DNA of 64,000 bases from assembly GCA_963823505.1 (NCBI GenBank), contig CAWGLY010000004.1, positions 73,949 to 137,948 on the forward strand, read 5' to 3'. Both the position numbers and the translations under genes were made by a program. Under the pieces are notes generated by a model that was given only the letters and a program-made list of their open reading frames with translations, did no database searches and was not told where the DNA came from. This document shows, in pieces, positions 26,151 to 35,115 of the stretch. The first letter of the stretch is position 1, and each line of letters starts with the position of its first letter. Source of the stretch: DATHZQ01 sp963823505 (lineage in GTDB: Bacteria; Actinomycetota; Acidimicrobiia; Spongiisociales; UBA5794).

Positions 26151-26341
26151 GGGCCCGTGTCGGCGGGCGGGTCGCCGATCGCGTGTGCGCCGCGCATCTC
26201 GAGCGCCTCTTTGATGGTCATCGGCTGACCGGCGAGTCGACGGAGGGCGAGATCGACGGCCTCCTTCTTGGTGTGCACGCCGAGGCGTTGCATGACGCGG
26301 GCGAGCAGCTCATCGTCGATATCGATGTTGGTTCTCGCCAT
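26147..26341 (-). CDS. vapB: VapB-type antitoxin 1
   Basis: A 64-residue antitoxin of the VapB (type II, 'ARTNIDIDDELLARVM') family with the usual 'THKKEAVDLALRRLAG'-like helix (here HTKKEAVDLALRRLAG), and a tail that would neutralise VapC. ATG at 26341 begins the conserved domain; the frame is open further up but those residues are not conserved-looking. It is translated just before vapC with an ATGA overlap. Confidence 0.88.
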   Translation of the reverse strand: MARTNIDIDDELLARVMQRLGVHTKKEAVDLALRRLAGQPMTIKEALEMRGAHAIGDPPADTGP

Positions 26342-26435
26342 TCTCCGAGCATACACCATGTCTACACCTCGTACCTTCAACTGGTGTATCGGCCGGCGTG
26401 CAGTACCCGCCGGTGCAGCGCGCGAGGCTTGCGGG

Positions 26436-26981
26436 TCAGTCCAGTAGTCCAGCAGGGTCGAGCGTGACCTCGACCGGACCCGCATCGAGTGTTGCCTCCG
26501 AGCCTGGACCGTGTCGGGCCTGTTCGACGAGCACCCCGTCGACCAGTCGGTACACGATGACGATGGGTCCCTCCGGATCGATGATCCAGTAACGCTCCAG
26601 GCCGGCGGCGGCGTACTTGGCCGCCTTGCGGATGATGTCGGCGGCCGGGTCCGTGGAGAGGATCTCGACGGCGACGTGAGGCGTGCTTGTGAGGCGGCTT
26701 GTCTCGCCGGCGTCGTCGAACACCATCAGGTCCGGTACAAACTCGTCGCTCCCCGGCTTCCACGCCCAGCCTTCTACGACCATTGTCGGCGGCCGCAGCG
26801 CCGCTTTCAACGCAATCGCAAGGTTGAGCGAGATCGTCTGGTGGGGCAACGTCGGCGAAGGGCTCATCACGAGCGCCCCGTCGATGTATTCGCCGCGGAC
26901 GCCGGGACCCAAGGCCGCGTACTCGTCCCAGGACATCGCTGTCCGGTCACCGGGCCGCGTCGTGGTTGCCATGTCATGCAC
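26436..26981 (-). CDS. Uma2 (DUF820) family protein, copy 1
   Basis: A 181-residue PD-(D/E)xK-fold protein of the Uma2 family: 'MSWDEYAALGPGVRGEYIDGALVMSPSPTLPHQ', 'DEFVPDLMVFD' (metal Asp), 'VAVEILSTDP' (Glu) and 'KAAKYAAAGLERYWIIDPEG' (Lys/Tyr). The family resembles restriction nucleases, but its role is unknown. A GTG at 26981 is preferred: GGAGG stands 6 bases before it, while the ATG three codons later is too far. All close copies here keep this leader. A shared promoter-like element lies at 27026-27048. Confidence 0.88.
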   Translation of the reverse strand: MHDMATTTRPGDRTAMSWDEYAALGPGVRGEYIDGALVMSPSPTLPHQTISLNLAIALKAALRPPTMVVEGWAWKPGSDEFVPDLMVFDDAGETSRLTSTPHVAVEILSTDPAADIIRKAAKYAAAGLERYWIIDPEGPIVIVYRLVDGVLVEQARHGPGSEATLDAGPVEVTLDPAGLLD

Positions 26982-27025
26982 CGTACACCTCCGGTGTCCT
27001 CCAAACGTCCGATCCTGTTGTTCCC

Positions 27026-27048
27026 ATCCTGTCCGCCCGGTGTGACAG
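27026..27048 (-). promoter_or_regulatory. shared promoter-like element before Uma2 copy 1
   Basis: On the minus strand CTGTCACAC (27048-27040), 8 bases, then CAGGAT (27031-27026). The 9-N8-6 layout equals that of the RecA-NDp/PafBC motif of mycobacteria (TTGTCRGTG-N8-TAnnnT), with CAC in place of GTG. It lies 45 bases before the GTG start. Confidence 0.55.
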
Positions 27049-27114
27049 ATCCACAGGGGTCGGGCTGCAGGTTGCGGGGTCACAGTGCGGTCATTGCGGC
27101 GCCGAGGTCGCGGC

Positions 27115-28845
27115 TCACGTGGAAGTCAGCGACTCCAGGAACTCATCCTGCAGCTCCCGGAAGACCCGGTTTCCTTCTCGCAGCTCCTGGCTGAGGGTGC
27201 GGAAGGTCTCGTCGAGGCGTGCGGCGTCGCTATCTTCCTCGATGGGAGACTGCCCGGATTCGATCAAATCGATGAGCTGCTCCACAACGGCTGTTTGGTC
27301 CTCTTGGATCGTCCGGAGCGTTCCGTCGAGTTGCCACATCTCCCGATAGGCGTCGGGTGCGTCAGGTTTCTCCATGGCCTCATACTGCGCCGCCGTGACT
27401 TCGAGCTCATTGCGTGCTTCCGCCGCTGCCGTTCGAGCAGCGGCGACATCGTCCTCGAACGGCTCTCCGGCGAGCTGGGCGTTCACCGCATCGATGTACG
27501 CCGAGAATGCGTCGTTGATGGGGGCGCTCACCTGGTTGATCAGGTCGGTGAGGATATTCGTGTCGTCCCTGAAAGCATCGATGTTGATGTCGTCGAGGAT
27601 CTGATCGAGCTCGTCGCCGGTGTCCGCGAAGAGGCTTTCACCATTGACACTCTGGGCGAGGGTTCGCAGTTCATCCTGCGTTTCGTCGTCCACTCGGAAG
27701 CCAATCACCTGGAAGTCGAGTTGCACTCCGATGCCCTCAGCTTCTTTCTGCAATGCGGCGAGATCCCCTCCACAGCCATCGGACGATGACGTGATGACTA
27801 CGACCTTCGTTGCGACGTGTTCTCGATCGACGTTCGACGGGTAGATCGTCGGATCTGCAAATACGTCCACAGATGCCCGGACGGCAGAAACCAGATCGGC
27901 GTCACCGGACGGCTCGATCCCCGCCACGGCCTCGGAGACGCGTTCGCCGTTGCCCACGCCCAATGGGACGAGCCGGGCGGGATCGTCGGCGCACTCGTTG
28001 CCGAACGCAGAGAGCCCGAGCGCGGTGTGGGTCGCTCCGTCGGTGAACGAGGCAACTGCGTCGTTGAGCTCGACCAGTCGAGGTGTGCCGTTGTACTCCG
28101 CCGCCATCGCCGACGAGCTGTCTACGACGAGCTCGATGTTGCGCGTCGAGGTCTTCGTGCCGCCGAGCAACGCCGCACCCAGCAGCACTGCAAGCGCAAC
28201 GGCCACGACCCCACCACCGGCCACCGCCCGGCGGCTGCGCTCTTGCAGCCATGAATCACCCCGCACGTCGAGGCTGCTCGGGTCGGTGCCGGGCTTCGCA
28301 ACCAGGCAAGGGGTGGCACCGTCGGGCAAGTCGAGCATGTCGACCTCGTTGGTGCCCAGTTTGAACGCGGATTCGACGTCTTTCCCGTTTGAGATGCCAC
28401 GGTAGAACCCTGCCGCAAACCGCCGGGCACCATCGTCGGTGATGGCTCGTCGGGTGCCGATCACCGCGGCAACGTGCGCAGCGATGGCCTCCGCCTGCTG
28501 TTCGGTGTAGCACGCGTTGAGCACGACACACTGCAAGCGATCTCCAACGATGGCCAGGAGATCTGCCAGCGCTTCGCCATCCACCGGCTGGCTGTTTCCA
28601 GACTCGTCCTGCAACACGATGCCGGCGGACTGGCCATGTCCGGAGAAGTGGACGATGTGCGGCTTGAGCCGCAGCAGGACCTCGCCGAGGTCGTCTCTGC
28701 GCGTCGCCCAGTGCGAGACGAAGGAGATCTTCGAGCCGTGCTTGCCTTCGCGAAGCCGCTGCTCGATGAGCCGTGCTTCCTCGCCAAGCCGCAGCGGCTC
28801 CGTGTCAACCGGATTCGCCGCCAAATAGAGGATTCGCACGCTCAT
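27115..28845 (-). CDS. CHAT protease-like / transmembrane / VWA fusion protein
   Basis: A 576-residue protein. Residues 1-190 are a CHAT (caspase-like) domain with the catalytic His in 'HFSGHG' (His70) and Cys in 'LNACYT' (Cys112). One TM helix spans about 208-228. Residues 237-400 form a von Willebrand A domain: 'IELVVDSSSAM' carries a MIDAS-like motif in which the last Ser is Ala, and 'VVVITSSSDGCGGD' follows. A helical tail ends the protein. The CHAT part is probably cytoplasmic and VWA outside, so an external binding event could control the protease. ATG at 28845 starts the CHAT domain; a GTG at 28863 is possible. Function unknown. Confidence 0.8.
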   Translation of the reverse strand: MSVRILYLAANPVDTEPLRLGEEARLIEQRLREGKHGSKISFVSHWATRRDDLGEVLLRLKPHIVHFSGHGQSAGIVLQDESGNSQPVDGEALADLLAIVGDRLQCVVLNACYTEQQAEAIAAHVAAVIGTRRAITDDGARRFAAGFYRGISNGKDVESAFKLGTNEVDMLDLPDGATPCLVAKPGTDPSSLDVRGDSWLQERSRRAVAGGGVVAVALAVLLGAALLGGTKTSTRNIELVVDSSSAMAAEYNGTPRLVELNDAVASFTDGATHTALGLSAFGNECADDPARLVPLGVGNGERVSEAVAGIEPSGDADLVSAVRASVDVFADPTIYPSNVDREHVATKVVVITSSSDGCGGDLAALQKEAEGIGVQLDFQVIGFRVDDETQDELRTLAQSVNGESLFADTGDELDQILDDINIDAFRDDTNILTDLINQVSAPINDAFSAYIDAVNAQLAGEPFEDDVAAARTAAAEARNELEVTAAQYEAMEKPDAPDAYREMWQLDGTLRTIQEDQTAVVEQLIDLIESGQSPIEEDSDAARLDETFRTLSQELREGNRVFRELQDEFLESLTST

Positions 28846-29046
28846 TGGGCAGCCAACCTGCACCGCGTTTCACGCACGATCCGCACGCGACGCGAATCGC
28901 CGGCTGCCCACCTCACTCTGGGCGTGAACATGCTCCCTCCGCCTCCTGTTGTCTGCTCGGTCACTGCACGAGACGTACACCATCGGCGCCGAGATACATC
29001 GAATCTCGATGCACCCGGAGCGCAATCCCGCCGGTAGGCTCTCGAC

Positions 29047-30135
29047 GTGCCCCATCACATCAAGACCCTCGAGGTCCGCCGCGACGACTTGCGCATGACA
29101 CGGGTCGTCAGCGACCCGCTGCCGGAGGTCGGCGCAGGCGAGGTGTTGCTGGCGGTGGACCGGTTCGGCCTCACGACGAACAACATCACGTACGGTGTTG
29201 CAGGCGACATGATCGGCTACTGGGGCTTCTTTCCGTCGACCGACGGTTGGGGTCGCATCCCCGTGTGGGGGTTCGCCGACGTTGTGGCGAGCGACATCGA
29301 GGACTTGCCCGAGGGCACCCGCGTCTTCGGCTACCTCCCGATGTCGACGCACCTCGTCGTGGCGCCATCCAGGGTCTCGCCCCACGGGTTCACCGACGGC
29401 GCCGCCCACCGGAGCCAACTACCCGCTCTCTACAACCGGTATCAGCGCACCGATGCCGACCCGATGTACCTGCCCGAAACCGAGGACCTGCAGGCGATTC
29501 TGTTTCCGCTGTTCGCCACGTCGTTCGTGATCGACGACTTCCTGGCCGACAACGACGACTTCGGTGCCGACCGTATCGTGCTGACGAGCGCATCCAGCAA
29601 GACCGCTGCCGGGACCGCGCTGTGCATCTCGCAGCGGGAGGGGCATCGGCCGCAGGTGGTGGGGCTGACGTCGGCGCGGCATGTCGACCTCGTGGCAGGA
29701 CTGGGCTGGTACGACCAGGTCGTTGGGTACGACGACATTGCGACGCTTGATCCGTCGCTGCTGAGCGTGCTGGTGGACATCGCCGGCAACGCCGAGGTGC
29801 GGTTGGCGGTTCACCAGCTCAGCGGCGACCGGCTGACGGCGAGCCACACCGTCGGCATGACGCATTGGGAGGCGCGGCCGACATCGGCACCGCTGCCGGG
29901 CCCGACGCCGGCGATGTTCTTCGCCCCCACCCAGGTCGACAAGCGGATCGCCGAGTGGGGCGTGGCCGGCTACCAGGAGAGGTTCGGTGCCGCGTGGTCG
30001 CGGGCTGTCGCCGTGGCTCCGCAGTGGCTCGACATCGTCGACGTCGCCGGCTTCGATGCGCTGCAAGCCACCTACCGTCGCCTCCTCGAGGGCGCAGCGA
30101 GCCCGGCCGAGGGATTCATCGTGCACGTCGGGTGA
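29047..30135 (+). CDS. DUF2855 family protein
   Basis: A 362-residue protein matching DUF2855, a medium-chain-reductase-like family of unknown function: 'LEVRRDDLRMTRVV', 'EVLLAVDRFGLTTNNITYGV', 'VWGFADVVAS', 'IVLTSASSKTAAG' (nucleotide-fold-like turn) and 'VDIAGNAEVRLAVH'. No zinc or catalytic residues can be named. It starts at a GTG, divergent from the CHAT-VWA gene with a 201-base intergenic region. Confidence 0.8.
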   Translation: MPHHIKTLEVRRDDLRMTRVVSDPLPEVGAGEVLLAVDRFGLTTNNITYGVAGDMIGYWGFFPSTDGWGRIPVWGFADVVASDIEDLPEGTRVFGYLPMSTHLVVAPSRVSPHGFTDGAAHRSQLPALYNRYQRTDADPMYLPETEDLQAILFPLFATSFVIDDFLADNDDFGADRIVLTSASSKTAAGTALCISQREGHRPQVVGLTSARHVDLVAGLGWYDQVVGYDDIATLDPSLLSVLVDIAGNAEVRLAVHQLSGDRLTASHTVGMTHWEARPTSAPLPGPTPAMFFAPTQVDKRIAEWGVAGYQERFGAAWSRAVAVAPQWLDIVDVAGFDALQATYRRLLEGAASPAEGFIVHVG

Positions 30136-30171
30136 GCTTGACGGGAGTCACGACGTCCTCGGACGGCGCAC

Positions 30172-30717
30172 TCAGTCCAGCAACTGGGCGGGGTCGAGCG
30201 TGACCTGCACCGGCCCGGCATCGAGTGTTGCCTCCGAGCCTGGACCGTGTCGCGCTTGTTCAACGAGCACGTCCTCCACGAGGTGGTAGACGATGACCTG
30301 GGGGCCATCGGGATCGATGATCCAGTAACGCTCCAGGCCTGCGGCGGCGTACTTGGCGGCTTTGCGGATGATGTCGGCGGCCAGATCGGACGAGAGGATC
30401 TCGACGGCGAGATGAGGCGTCTCCGTGAAGTGGGCCGTTTCGCCGGCATGGTCGAAGACCAGGAGGTCCGGGACGAACTCGTCGCTTCCTGGTTTCCACG
30501 CCCAGCCCTCTACGACCATGGCGGGAGCGCGCAGCACCGTGTCGAGAGCAACCGCCAGCCTGAACGAGATTCTCTGGTGGGGGAGCGTTGGCGAGGGACG
30601 CATCACCAGGGCTCCGTCGATGTACTCGCCGCGGACCTCCGGGCCCAGCGCCATGTAGTCATCCCACGGCATGGGGACCCGGTCACCCGGTCGCATCGTC
30701 GTTGCCATGTCATGCAC
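30172..30717 (-). CDS. Uma2 (DUF820) family protein, copy 2
   Basis: A 181-residue close paralogue of copy 1: same length and motifs ('RGEYIDGALVM', 'DEFVPDLLVFD', 'LAVEILSSD', 'KAAKYAAAGLERYWIIDPDG'). The leader is almost base-for-base that of copy 1, including GGAGG 6 bases before a GTG (30717). The gene is intact. Its promoter-like element is at 30761-30783. Flanked by unrelated genes (DUF2855 and a beta-propeller), so the paralogues have been inserted separately rather than as one tandem array. Confidence 0.88.
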   Translation of the reverse strand: MHDMATTMRPGDRVPMPWDDYMALGPEVRGEYIDGALVMRPSPTLPHQRISFRLAVALDTVLRAPAMVVEGWAWKPGSDEFVPDLLVFDHAGETAHFTETPHLAVEILSSDLAADIIRKAAKYAAAGLERYWIIDPDGPQVIVYHLVEDVLVEQARHGPGSEATLDAGPVQVTLDPAQLLD

Positions 30718-30760
30718 CGTACACCTCCGATGTCCTCCGCAGGTCGGCATCGTCCCCCGC

Positions 30761-30783
30761 ATCGTGGTCGACGGGTGTGACGT
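30761..30783 (-). promoter_or_regulatory. shared promoter-like element before Uma2 copy 2
   Basis: Minus strand: ACGTCACAC (30783-30775), 8 bases, CACGAT (30766-30761). Same spacing as before the other Uma2 genes; first two bases of the block differ. It is 44 bases before the GTG. Confidence 0.45.
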
Positions 30784-30889
30784 GATCCGGCCACTGGAGC
30801 GTACTTCCAGCACGCCGCGGATCAGATGGGTAGGATCGAAATCAGGCGGCGGCGGTTCCGTCGTCTGGGCGCGACAGGGGAGGACACAG

Positions 30890-32512
30890 ATGCGTATGCG
30901 AATCGTTCTCGTTTCGGCGATGCTTCTCCTGGCGGCAGCGACACCGGTGCAGGCGAAGCCGCTACCGGAGCCGTTCGATGTCAGCCAGGCACAAGAGGTC
31001 GGCAGGGGCGCAGAGACCAACTCGCTCAACGGGATCTACGTGTCGCCCTACGACGGCAACGTGTATGTCGCCAGCGTCGGCGGGGACGAGATCACCGTGC
31101 ATGACCCCGAGACCGGAGATCTGCTCGACCGCATCGGTCCCGAGCGCGGGGTGCACGGTCCCGACGACGTCTTCGTCGCCGACGACGGAACGATCTACTG
31201 GACCGAGATCCTCCTGGGTTACGTCGGGATGCTCCGGCCGGGCGAGGAGCCCGTCTATCGGTTCGTGGGACCGGGCGTGAACCCGATCACGATGTCCGAC
31301 GACGGCCGTCTCTTCGTGGGACGCCTCTTCTTCGGCACGGGTCTGTACGAACTCGATGCCGACCTGGCAAACGATCCCGTGCTGCTGAACGAGGATCTCC
31401 AGGTCAACTCGTTCGACTTCGGGCCCGACGGCCACCTGTATGCCCCGTCGTTCTTCACGGGCGAGGTCTTGAGGATCGACGTCGACTCTGCGGTCCCGGT
31501 GACGGCCGATGTCGTGGCGAGCGTCGGCGGGGTTTCGTCTGCCGTGAAGTTCAACTCGCTGGGCGAGGCCTACGCCGTGAACATCGGCGAGGGTCTCGTC
31601 TTGAAGCTCGACCTCTCGGGGGCGAACAACCACGAGGTCGTGCTGGACATCGAAGGCACCATCGACAACATCGCATTCGCCACCGACGATCGCCTCTTCG
31701 TTGCGGCCGGCGTCGACAACCAGATCATCCGCGTCGACACCCGGGGTCGCGCCAAGGCCCTCACCCCGGCCGGTCTCGGACTTCCGGGCGGCGTCGCGGT
31801 GTCGCCGGACGGCACGGTGTGGGTCACCGAGCTCTTTGCGATGCGCGGCTTTGCGGGCAACAAGCGGTGGACGTCCTCGTTCTACGACCGGTTCGACCCG
31901 CCGGGTACGGGCTACGCCGGTTCGACGACCGTGTCGGCCGACGGCGACAACCTGATCATCACGAGCGGCTTCGCCAACACCGTGCAGGTGATGGACCCTG
32001 CGACGGGCGCGATCTCGTTCGATGAGCGGAGGCTGGCCGTGGTGACCAATGCGGTCCGCCATGGCGAGGCGATCGCAGCGGCGCAGCTGGGCCTCGGCAA
32101 CGTCGCCAACGCCGCCGATCCGGCTGAGGTGTTCATCGACGGTCTCGTCGTACCGTTGGGGTTGGCCTCCGATGGCGAGACGCTCTATGTGAGCGACTGG
32201 GCGACAGGCATCGTGTGGGCCGTGGGCGACACCGGACCGAGCGTGCTGGCGTCGGGGCTGCTGCTGCCGGAGGGTATCGCCGTGGACGGCGATCGCCTCC
32301 TCGTCGTCGAACCTCTCCTCGGGCAGGTGACGGCGATCGATCTGGCCACCGGAGCGACGTTCCCCGTCATCGTCGGTCTCGACTACTCGGACCGGGTTCC
32401 GGAAGGGTTCTTCCCGTTCGGCAACATGGCCGGGGTAGCCGTCGGTGATCGGTCGATCTACGTATCGGACGACGGCGTCAACAAGGTCTACGAGTTCCCC
32501 AGGAACCCCTGA
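30890..32512 (+). CDS. secreted SMP-30/NHL-like beta-propeller protein
   Basis: A 540-residue exported protein: signal peptide 'MRMRIVLVSAMLLLAAATPVQA' split as charged start plus hydrophobic core, with AxA-type cleavage near residue 23. The rest is repeated propeller blades ('SPYDGNVYVASVGGDEITVHD', 'VADDGTIYWTE', 'SPDGTVWVTEL', 'ASDGETLYVSDW'), typical of gluconolactonase/SMP-30-like or streptogramin-lyase-like propellers. Catalytic metal residues cannot be assigned. ATG at 30890 has GGGGAGG 6 bases upstream, and the frame upstream is not signal-like. A hairpin terminator follows the stop. Confidence 0.8.
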   Translation: MRMRIVLVSAMLLLAAATPVQAKPLPEPFDVSQAQEVGRGAETNSLNGIYVSPYDGNVYVASVGGDEITVHDPETGDLLDRIGPERGVHGPDDVFVADDGTIYWTEILLGYVGMLRPGEEPVYRFVGPGVNPITMSDDGRLFVGRLFFGTGLYELDADLANDPVLLNEDLQVNSFDFGPDGHLYAPSFFTGEVLRIDVDSAVPVTADVVASVGGVSSAVKFNSLGEAYAVNIGEGLVLKLDLSGANNHEVVLDIEGTIDNIAFATDDRLFVAAGVDNQIIRVDTRGRAKALTPAGLGLPGGVAVSPDGTVWVTELFAMRGFAGNKRWTSSFYDRFDPPGTGYAGSTTVSADGDNLIITSGFANTVQVMDPATGAISFDERRLAVVTNAVRHGEAIAAAQLGLGNVANAADPAEVFIDGLVVPLGLASDGETLYVSDWATGIVWAVGDTGPSVLASGLLLPEGIAVDGDRLLVVEPLLGQVTAIDLATGATFPVIVGLDYSDRVPEGFFPFGNMAGVAVGDRSIYVSDDGVNKVYEFPRNP

Positions 32513-32533
32513 CCGAGGCTCGAACAGGCAGCT

Positions 32534-32553
32534 GCGGGTCCGGGAGGGCCCGC
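32534..32553. terminator. hairpin between convergent genes
   Basis: GCGGGTCC (32534-32541), loop GGGA, GGGCCCGC (32546-32553), with one G-T pair. Outer bases (GGCA...TGCC) can extend it. It sits between the propeller gene and the convergent PIN-toxin gene; no T-run is present. Confidence 0.55.
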
Positions 32554-32579
32554 CGCTTGCCATGTCACGGCACGCGCGG

Positions 32580-32978
32580 CTACGCCCGCAGCTCCACGAA
32601 GCCGGCTGCGCCGAAATCCCCGTCGAAGGCGAGCGCCGACGTGATGCGCTCACGACGCATCGTTGCGAAGCTCGTTGCGTCGACGAACGAGTATTCCCGC
32701 TCATCGTGCCGTCGGAGCCATGTAGCCGCATCGCTCTCGTCTTCGGCGCTCGAGTGGATTGCATGAATGCGTGGCGAGGCGTCGACGGCGTCGAGTAGGG
32801 CCACGGCAGCACCGTGGCCGGCCCGCCGTCTGAGGTAGGTCCAGGATTCGCCGACGACATGGTTCGTCGTGAGCCACCCGGCTGCGGCGTGCCGATTGGC
32901 GAGTTCGACGGCCTCGGCGTGGTGGGGATCCTTGGCGAGCAGCAAGCCCACGAAGAACGAGGTGTCGACGAAGATCAT
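32580..32978 (-). CDS. vapC: VapC-type PIN-domain toxin 2
   Basis: A 132-residue PIN protein: 'MIFVDTSFFVGLLLAKDPHH' (first Asp), 'TTNHVVGESWTYL' (Glu), 'EYSFVDATSFATMRRERITSALAFDGDF' (third and fourth acids). The 'YSFVDATSF' and 'AFDGDF' forms are characteristic of the Rv0065/MT-type VapC subgroup. It overlaps its antitoxin gene by 4 bases. Confidence 0.88.
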   Translation of the reverse strand: MIFVDTSFFVGLLLAKDPHHAEAVELANRHAAAGWLTTNHVVGESWTYLRRRAGHGAAVALLDAVDASPRIHAIHSSAEDESDAATWLRRHDEREYSFVDATSFATMRRERITSALAFDGDFGAAGFVELRA

Positions 32979-33190
32979 CGGCCGTATACGACCTCGTCGA
33001 TGCTCGCCGGCTCGGCATCCACCGACCCGATCAAGCGAAAGAGGGGATCGCTGCTCAATGGCGGCAGCGGCTCCAGCGCAGTACGCAGGATCCGACGGAT
33101 GACCGCCGCCTTGGATATGCCCTCGTCACGGGCGACCCGTCCGACGGACTCGTCGAGGTCCTCGTCGATCATGATCTGGAGTCGTTTCAT
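32975..33190 (-). CDS. vapB: ribbon-helix-helix antitoxin 2
   Basis: A 71-residue CopG/RHH antitoxin: 'MKRLQIMIDEDLDESVGRVARDEGISKAAVIRRILRTAL' is the DNA-binding RHH, and 'PLFRLIGSVDAEPASIDEVVYGR' the toxin-binding tail (this tail form is common in RHH antitoxins paired with PIN toxins). A possible copy of the shared promoter-like element lies 80-102 bases upstream. Confidence 0.88.
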   Translation of the reverse strand: MKRLQIMIDEDLDESVGRVARDEGISKAAVIRRILRTALEPLPPLSSDPLFRLIGSVDAEPASIDEVVYGR

Positions 33191-33269
33191 GGGTAGAAGC
33201 TTACATCACTCTCCTTACGCTGACGTAGGATTCCTCCGCTACCGGCGGCCCGATGAGGCAGGTGAGTTC

Positions 33270-33292
33270 AGCATGCAGTGGGAGAGTGACAG
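33270..33292 (-). promoter_or_regulatory. possible shared promoter-like element before TA module 2
   Basis: Minus strand: CTGTCACTC (33292-33284), 8 bases, CATGCT (33275-33270). One base off the usual block (CAC changed to CTC). It is further from its gene than in the other cases, so it is the weakest member of the set. Confidence 0.35.
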
Positions 33293-33342
33293 AAACCTGC
33301 TGATGTCTCGCCGGAACCCTTCGTCCACCGCTCGCTGGGGTG

Positions 33343-35011
33343 TCACCCCGCGACGGCCACGGCTGCCGGCTCGTCCTGCGCCGGTGCGGTGGTCTGCGCT
33401 TCGTGGCCGCCTGCGACGCCGGCCATGGACACGCCGACCAGCTCCCCAGCCAGCACCAGGAGCAAACCCACGACGACGAAGGTCTCGGGCAGCTCCGAGC
33501 CGGGGTTGCCCGGCCGGGGTTGGGCCAGCGACAAGAAGATGTCGACCGCCGGCACCACCATCACGGCGGTCACTGCGGACACGACTACCAGCCGCACCCA
33601 TCGCGCCACCTCACCCGCCGCCGGCCACGCCACGAGCGCGATGCCGGCCACGATCGCCGGCCAGGTGAAGAGGTAGGCCGCCCCCGGCATCCCCACCGCC
33701 GCCACTACAGCGAACGCAGCCCACACCAGCACGACACCTCCGGGTGCGGGCCTACTTCGGCGGCGTGCCAGCCAGAGCCGCATCGCCAGGCCCGCAGCTC
33801 CTATCCCCGCCAGGTACAGGTATGCCTCGCCTGCGCCCATTTCGGGTCGGGCTGCTGCGATGCCCATCCACACCAGCCCCGCTACGAGTGCGGCCCCCAC
33901 CGCACCGAGCGTCAACCATGTCGCGCTGGCCAGTACGGCCCGGAGCCGGAGGCCTCGGCGCCGCACGTCGACGGCCACCGTAGCCGCCGCCATCGCAGCG
34001 GCCACCAAAGCCAGCGGCAGCGTCCACATGCTCCGGTAGCGCACCAGCACCCCAGGCCACACGGTGAAGAACGTGGCGTCGGCGGTCGACGGTGTCTCGG
34101 TCAGGTCCATGTTCCCCAGCTCGTGCGCCATGCCCACTGCATAGTCACCGTGATGCTGCACGCTGGCGAGCGACACACTGTCGAGCGCGTCCCGCGGCGT
34201 GTGGTAGATCGAGGAGCCCCGCAGGTAGGCGACGTTGAGGCCTCGCACACCGGCTGCGTTGAACGGGTCGAGGTCGGTGCCGATCTCGCCCATCAGCTCG
34301 ACGGTGGCGGTGAGGAACGAGAAGGCAACCGGCCGCGAGGTCGCGGAGGCCAGCCGGTCGATCGTCCACGCTTGCGCTACGCCGGTTTCCGCCGCGATCG
34401 ATGGGCCCGAACCTCCCAGCGCCTCGAAGTTCATCACGAATGCGACGTCGTCCATCCACGGGTGTTGCGTGACGAACGCAGTCGAGCCGTACCGCGGCGC
34501 CGGCTCTTCCGCATCGGTGAACAGCACCACCACGTCGTTGCCCAACGGCTCACCCGCAACCAGCGCCCGGGCGGTCTCCAGCAGCACCGCCACGCCTGAT
34601 GAGTTGTCGTTCGCCCCGGGCGTCGGTGGATCGGTGTCGTAGTGCGCCATCAACACCACCGCCCCCGTCGTCGACGTTCCGCGGATGCGAGCCATCACGT
34701 TGACCACCTCGACGGTCGTGGCAGACGGCGAGAAGTAGTCCGGAGCCTCGACCGCCTGCAATTCGGGATCGAGGCCGAGCGACTCGAGCTGTGCCACCAG
34801 GTAGCCGCGCACTGCTTGGTTCTCCTCAGATCCCATTGGATGTGGGTCTGCGGGCGACGGCGGCCACATGGGTCATGGCCCGGTCGGCGGAGAACTCGTC
34901 GGGTGCAGGGTCGGCCGGTATCGACGGCGTGGCGAGGGTCCGTGCGCCGAGCAGCAGCGCCGCTCCCACGGCTGCGGCGCACCACGCATATCGCCCAGCA
35001 CGGCTGATCAC
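33343..35011 (-). pseudogene. M28-type metallopeptidase with C-terminal membrane domain, one frameshift
   Basis: Joined across an extra base at about 34843, this gives a protein of about 555 residues. The N-terminus has a signal-anchor helix ('YAWCAAAVGAALLLGA'), then after the junction 'HPMGSEENQAVRGYL', the usual opening of M28 peptidases. Zinc ligands are visible: His/Asp in 'LMAHYDTDPPTPGANDNSSG', Glu pair in 'TDAEEPA', Glu in 'NFEALGG' and His in 'YHTPRD'. The C-terminal half has about eight TM helices, as in vacuolar/ER-type M28 peptidases. The long intact frame 33343-34869 lacks only the signal and the first residues. Sequence error is a plausible explanation. Confidence 0.72.
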
Positions 35012-35115
35012 CCCGCAACCGTCCCACGCCTGGCGGCGGCGCGGCTAGGGCCCAACGATGCCTACCCGAGTGAGGACCCGGCGCCGGCGGCGTTGTGGCG
35101 GGCGTTGGGATGGTG

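Noticed and set aside
26972..26981. ATG starts of the Uma2 genes (26972, 30708, 35658, 38041)
   Set aside because: The conserved GGAGG is 6 bases from the upstream in-frame GTG but 15 from the ATG, so GTG was preferred; not experimentally proven.
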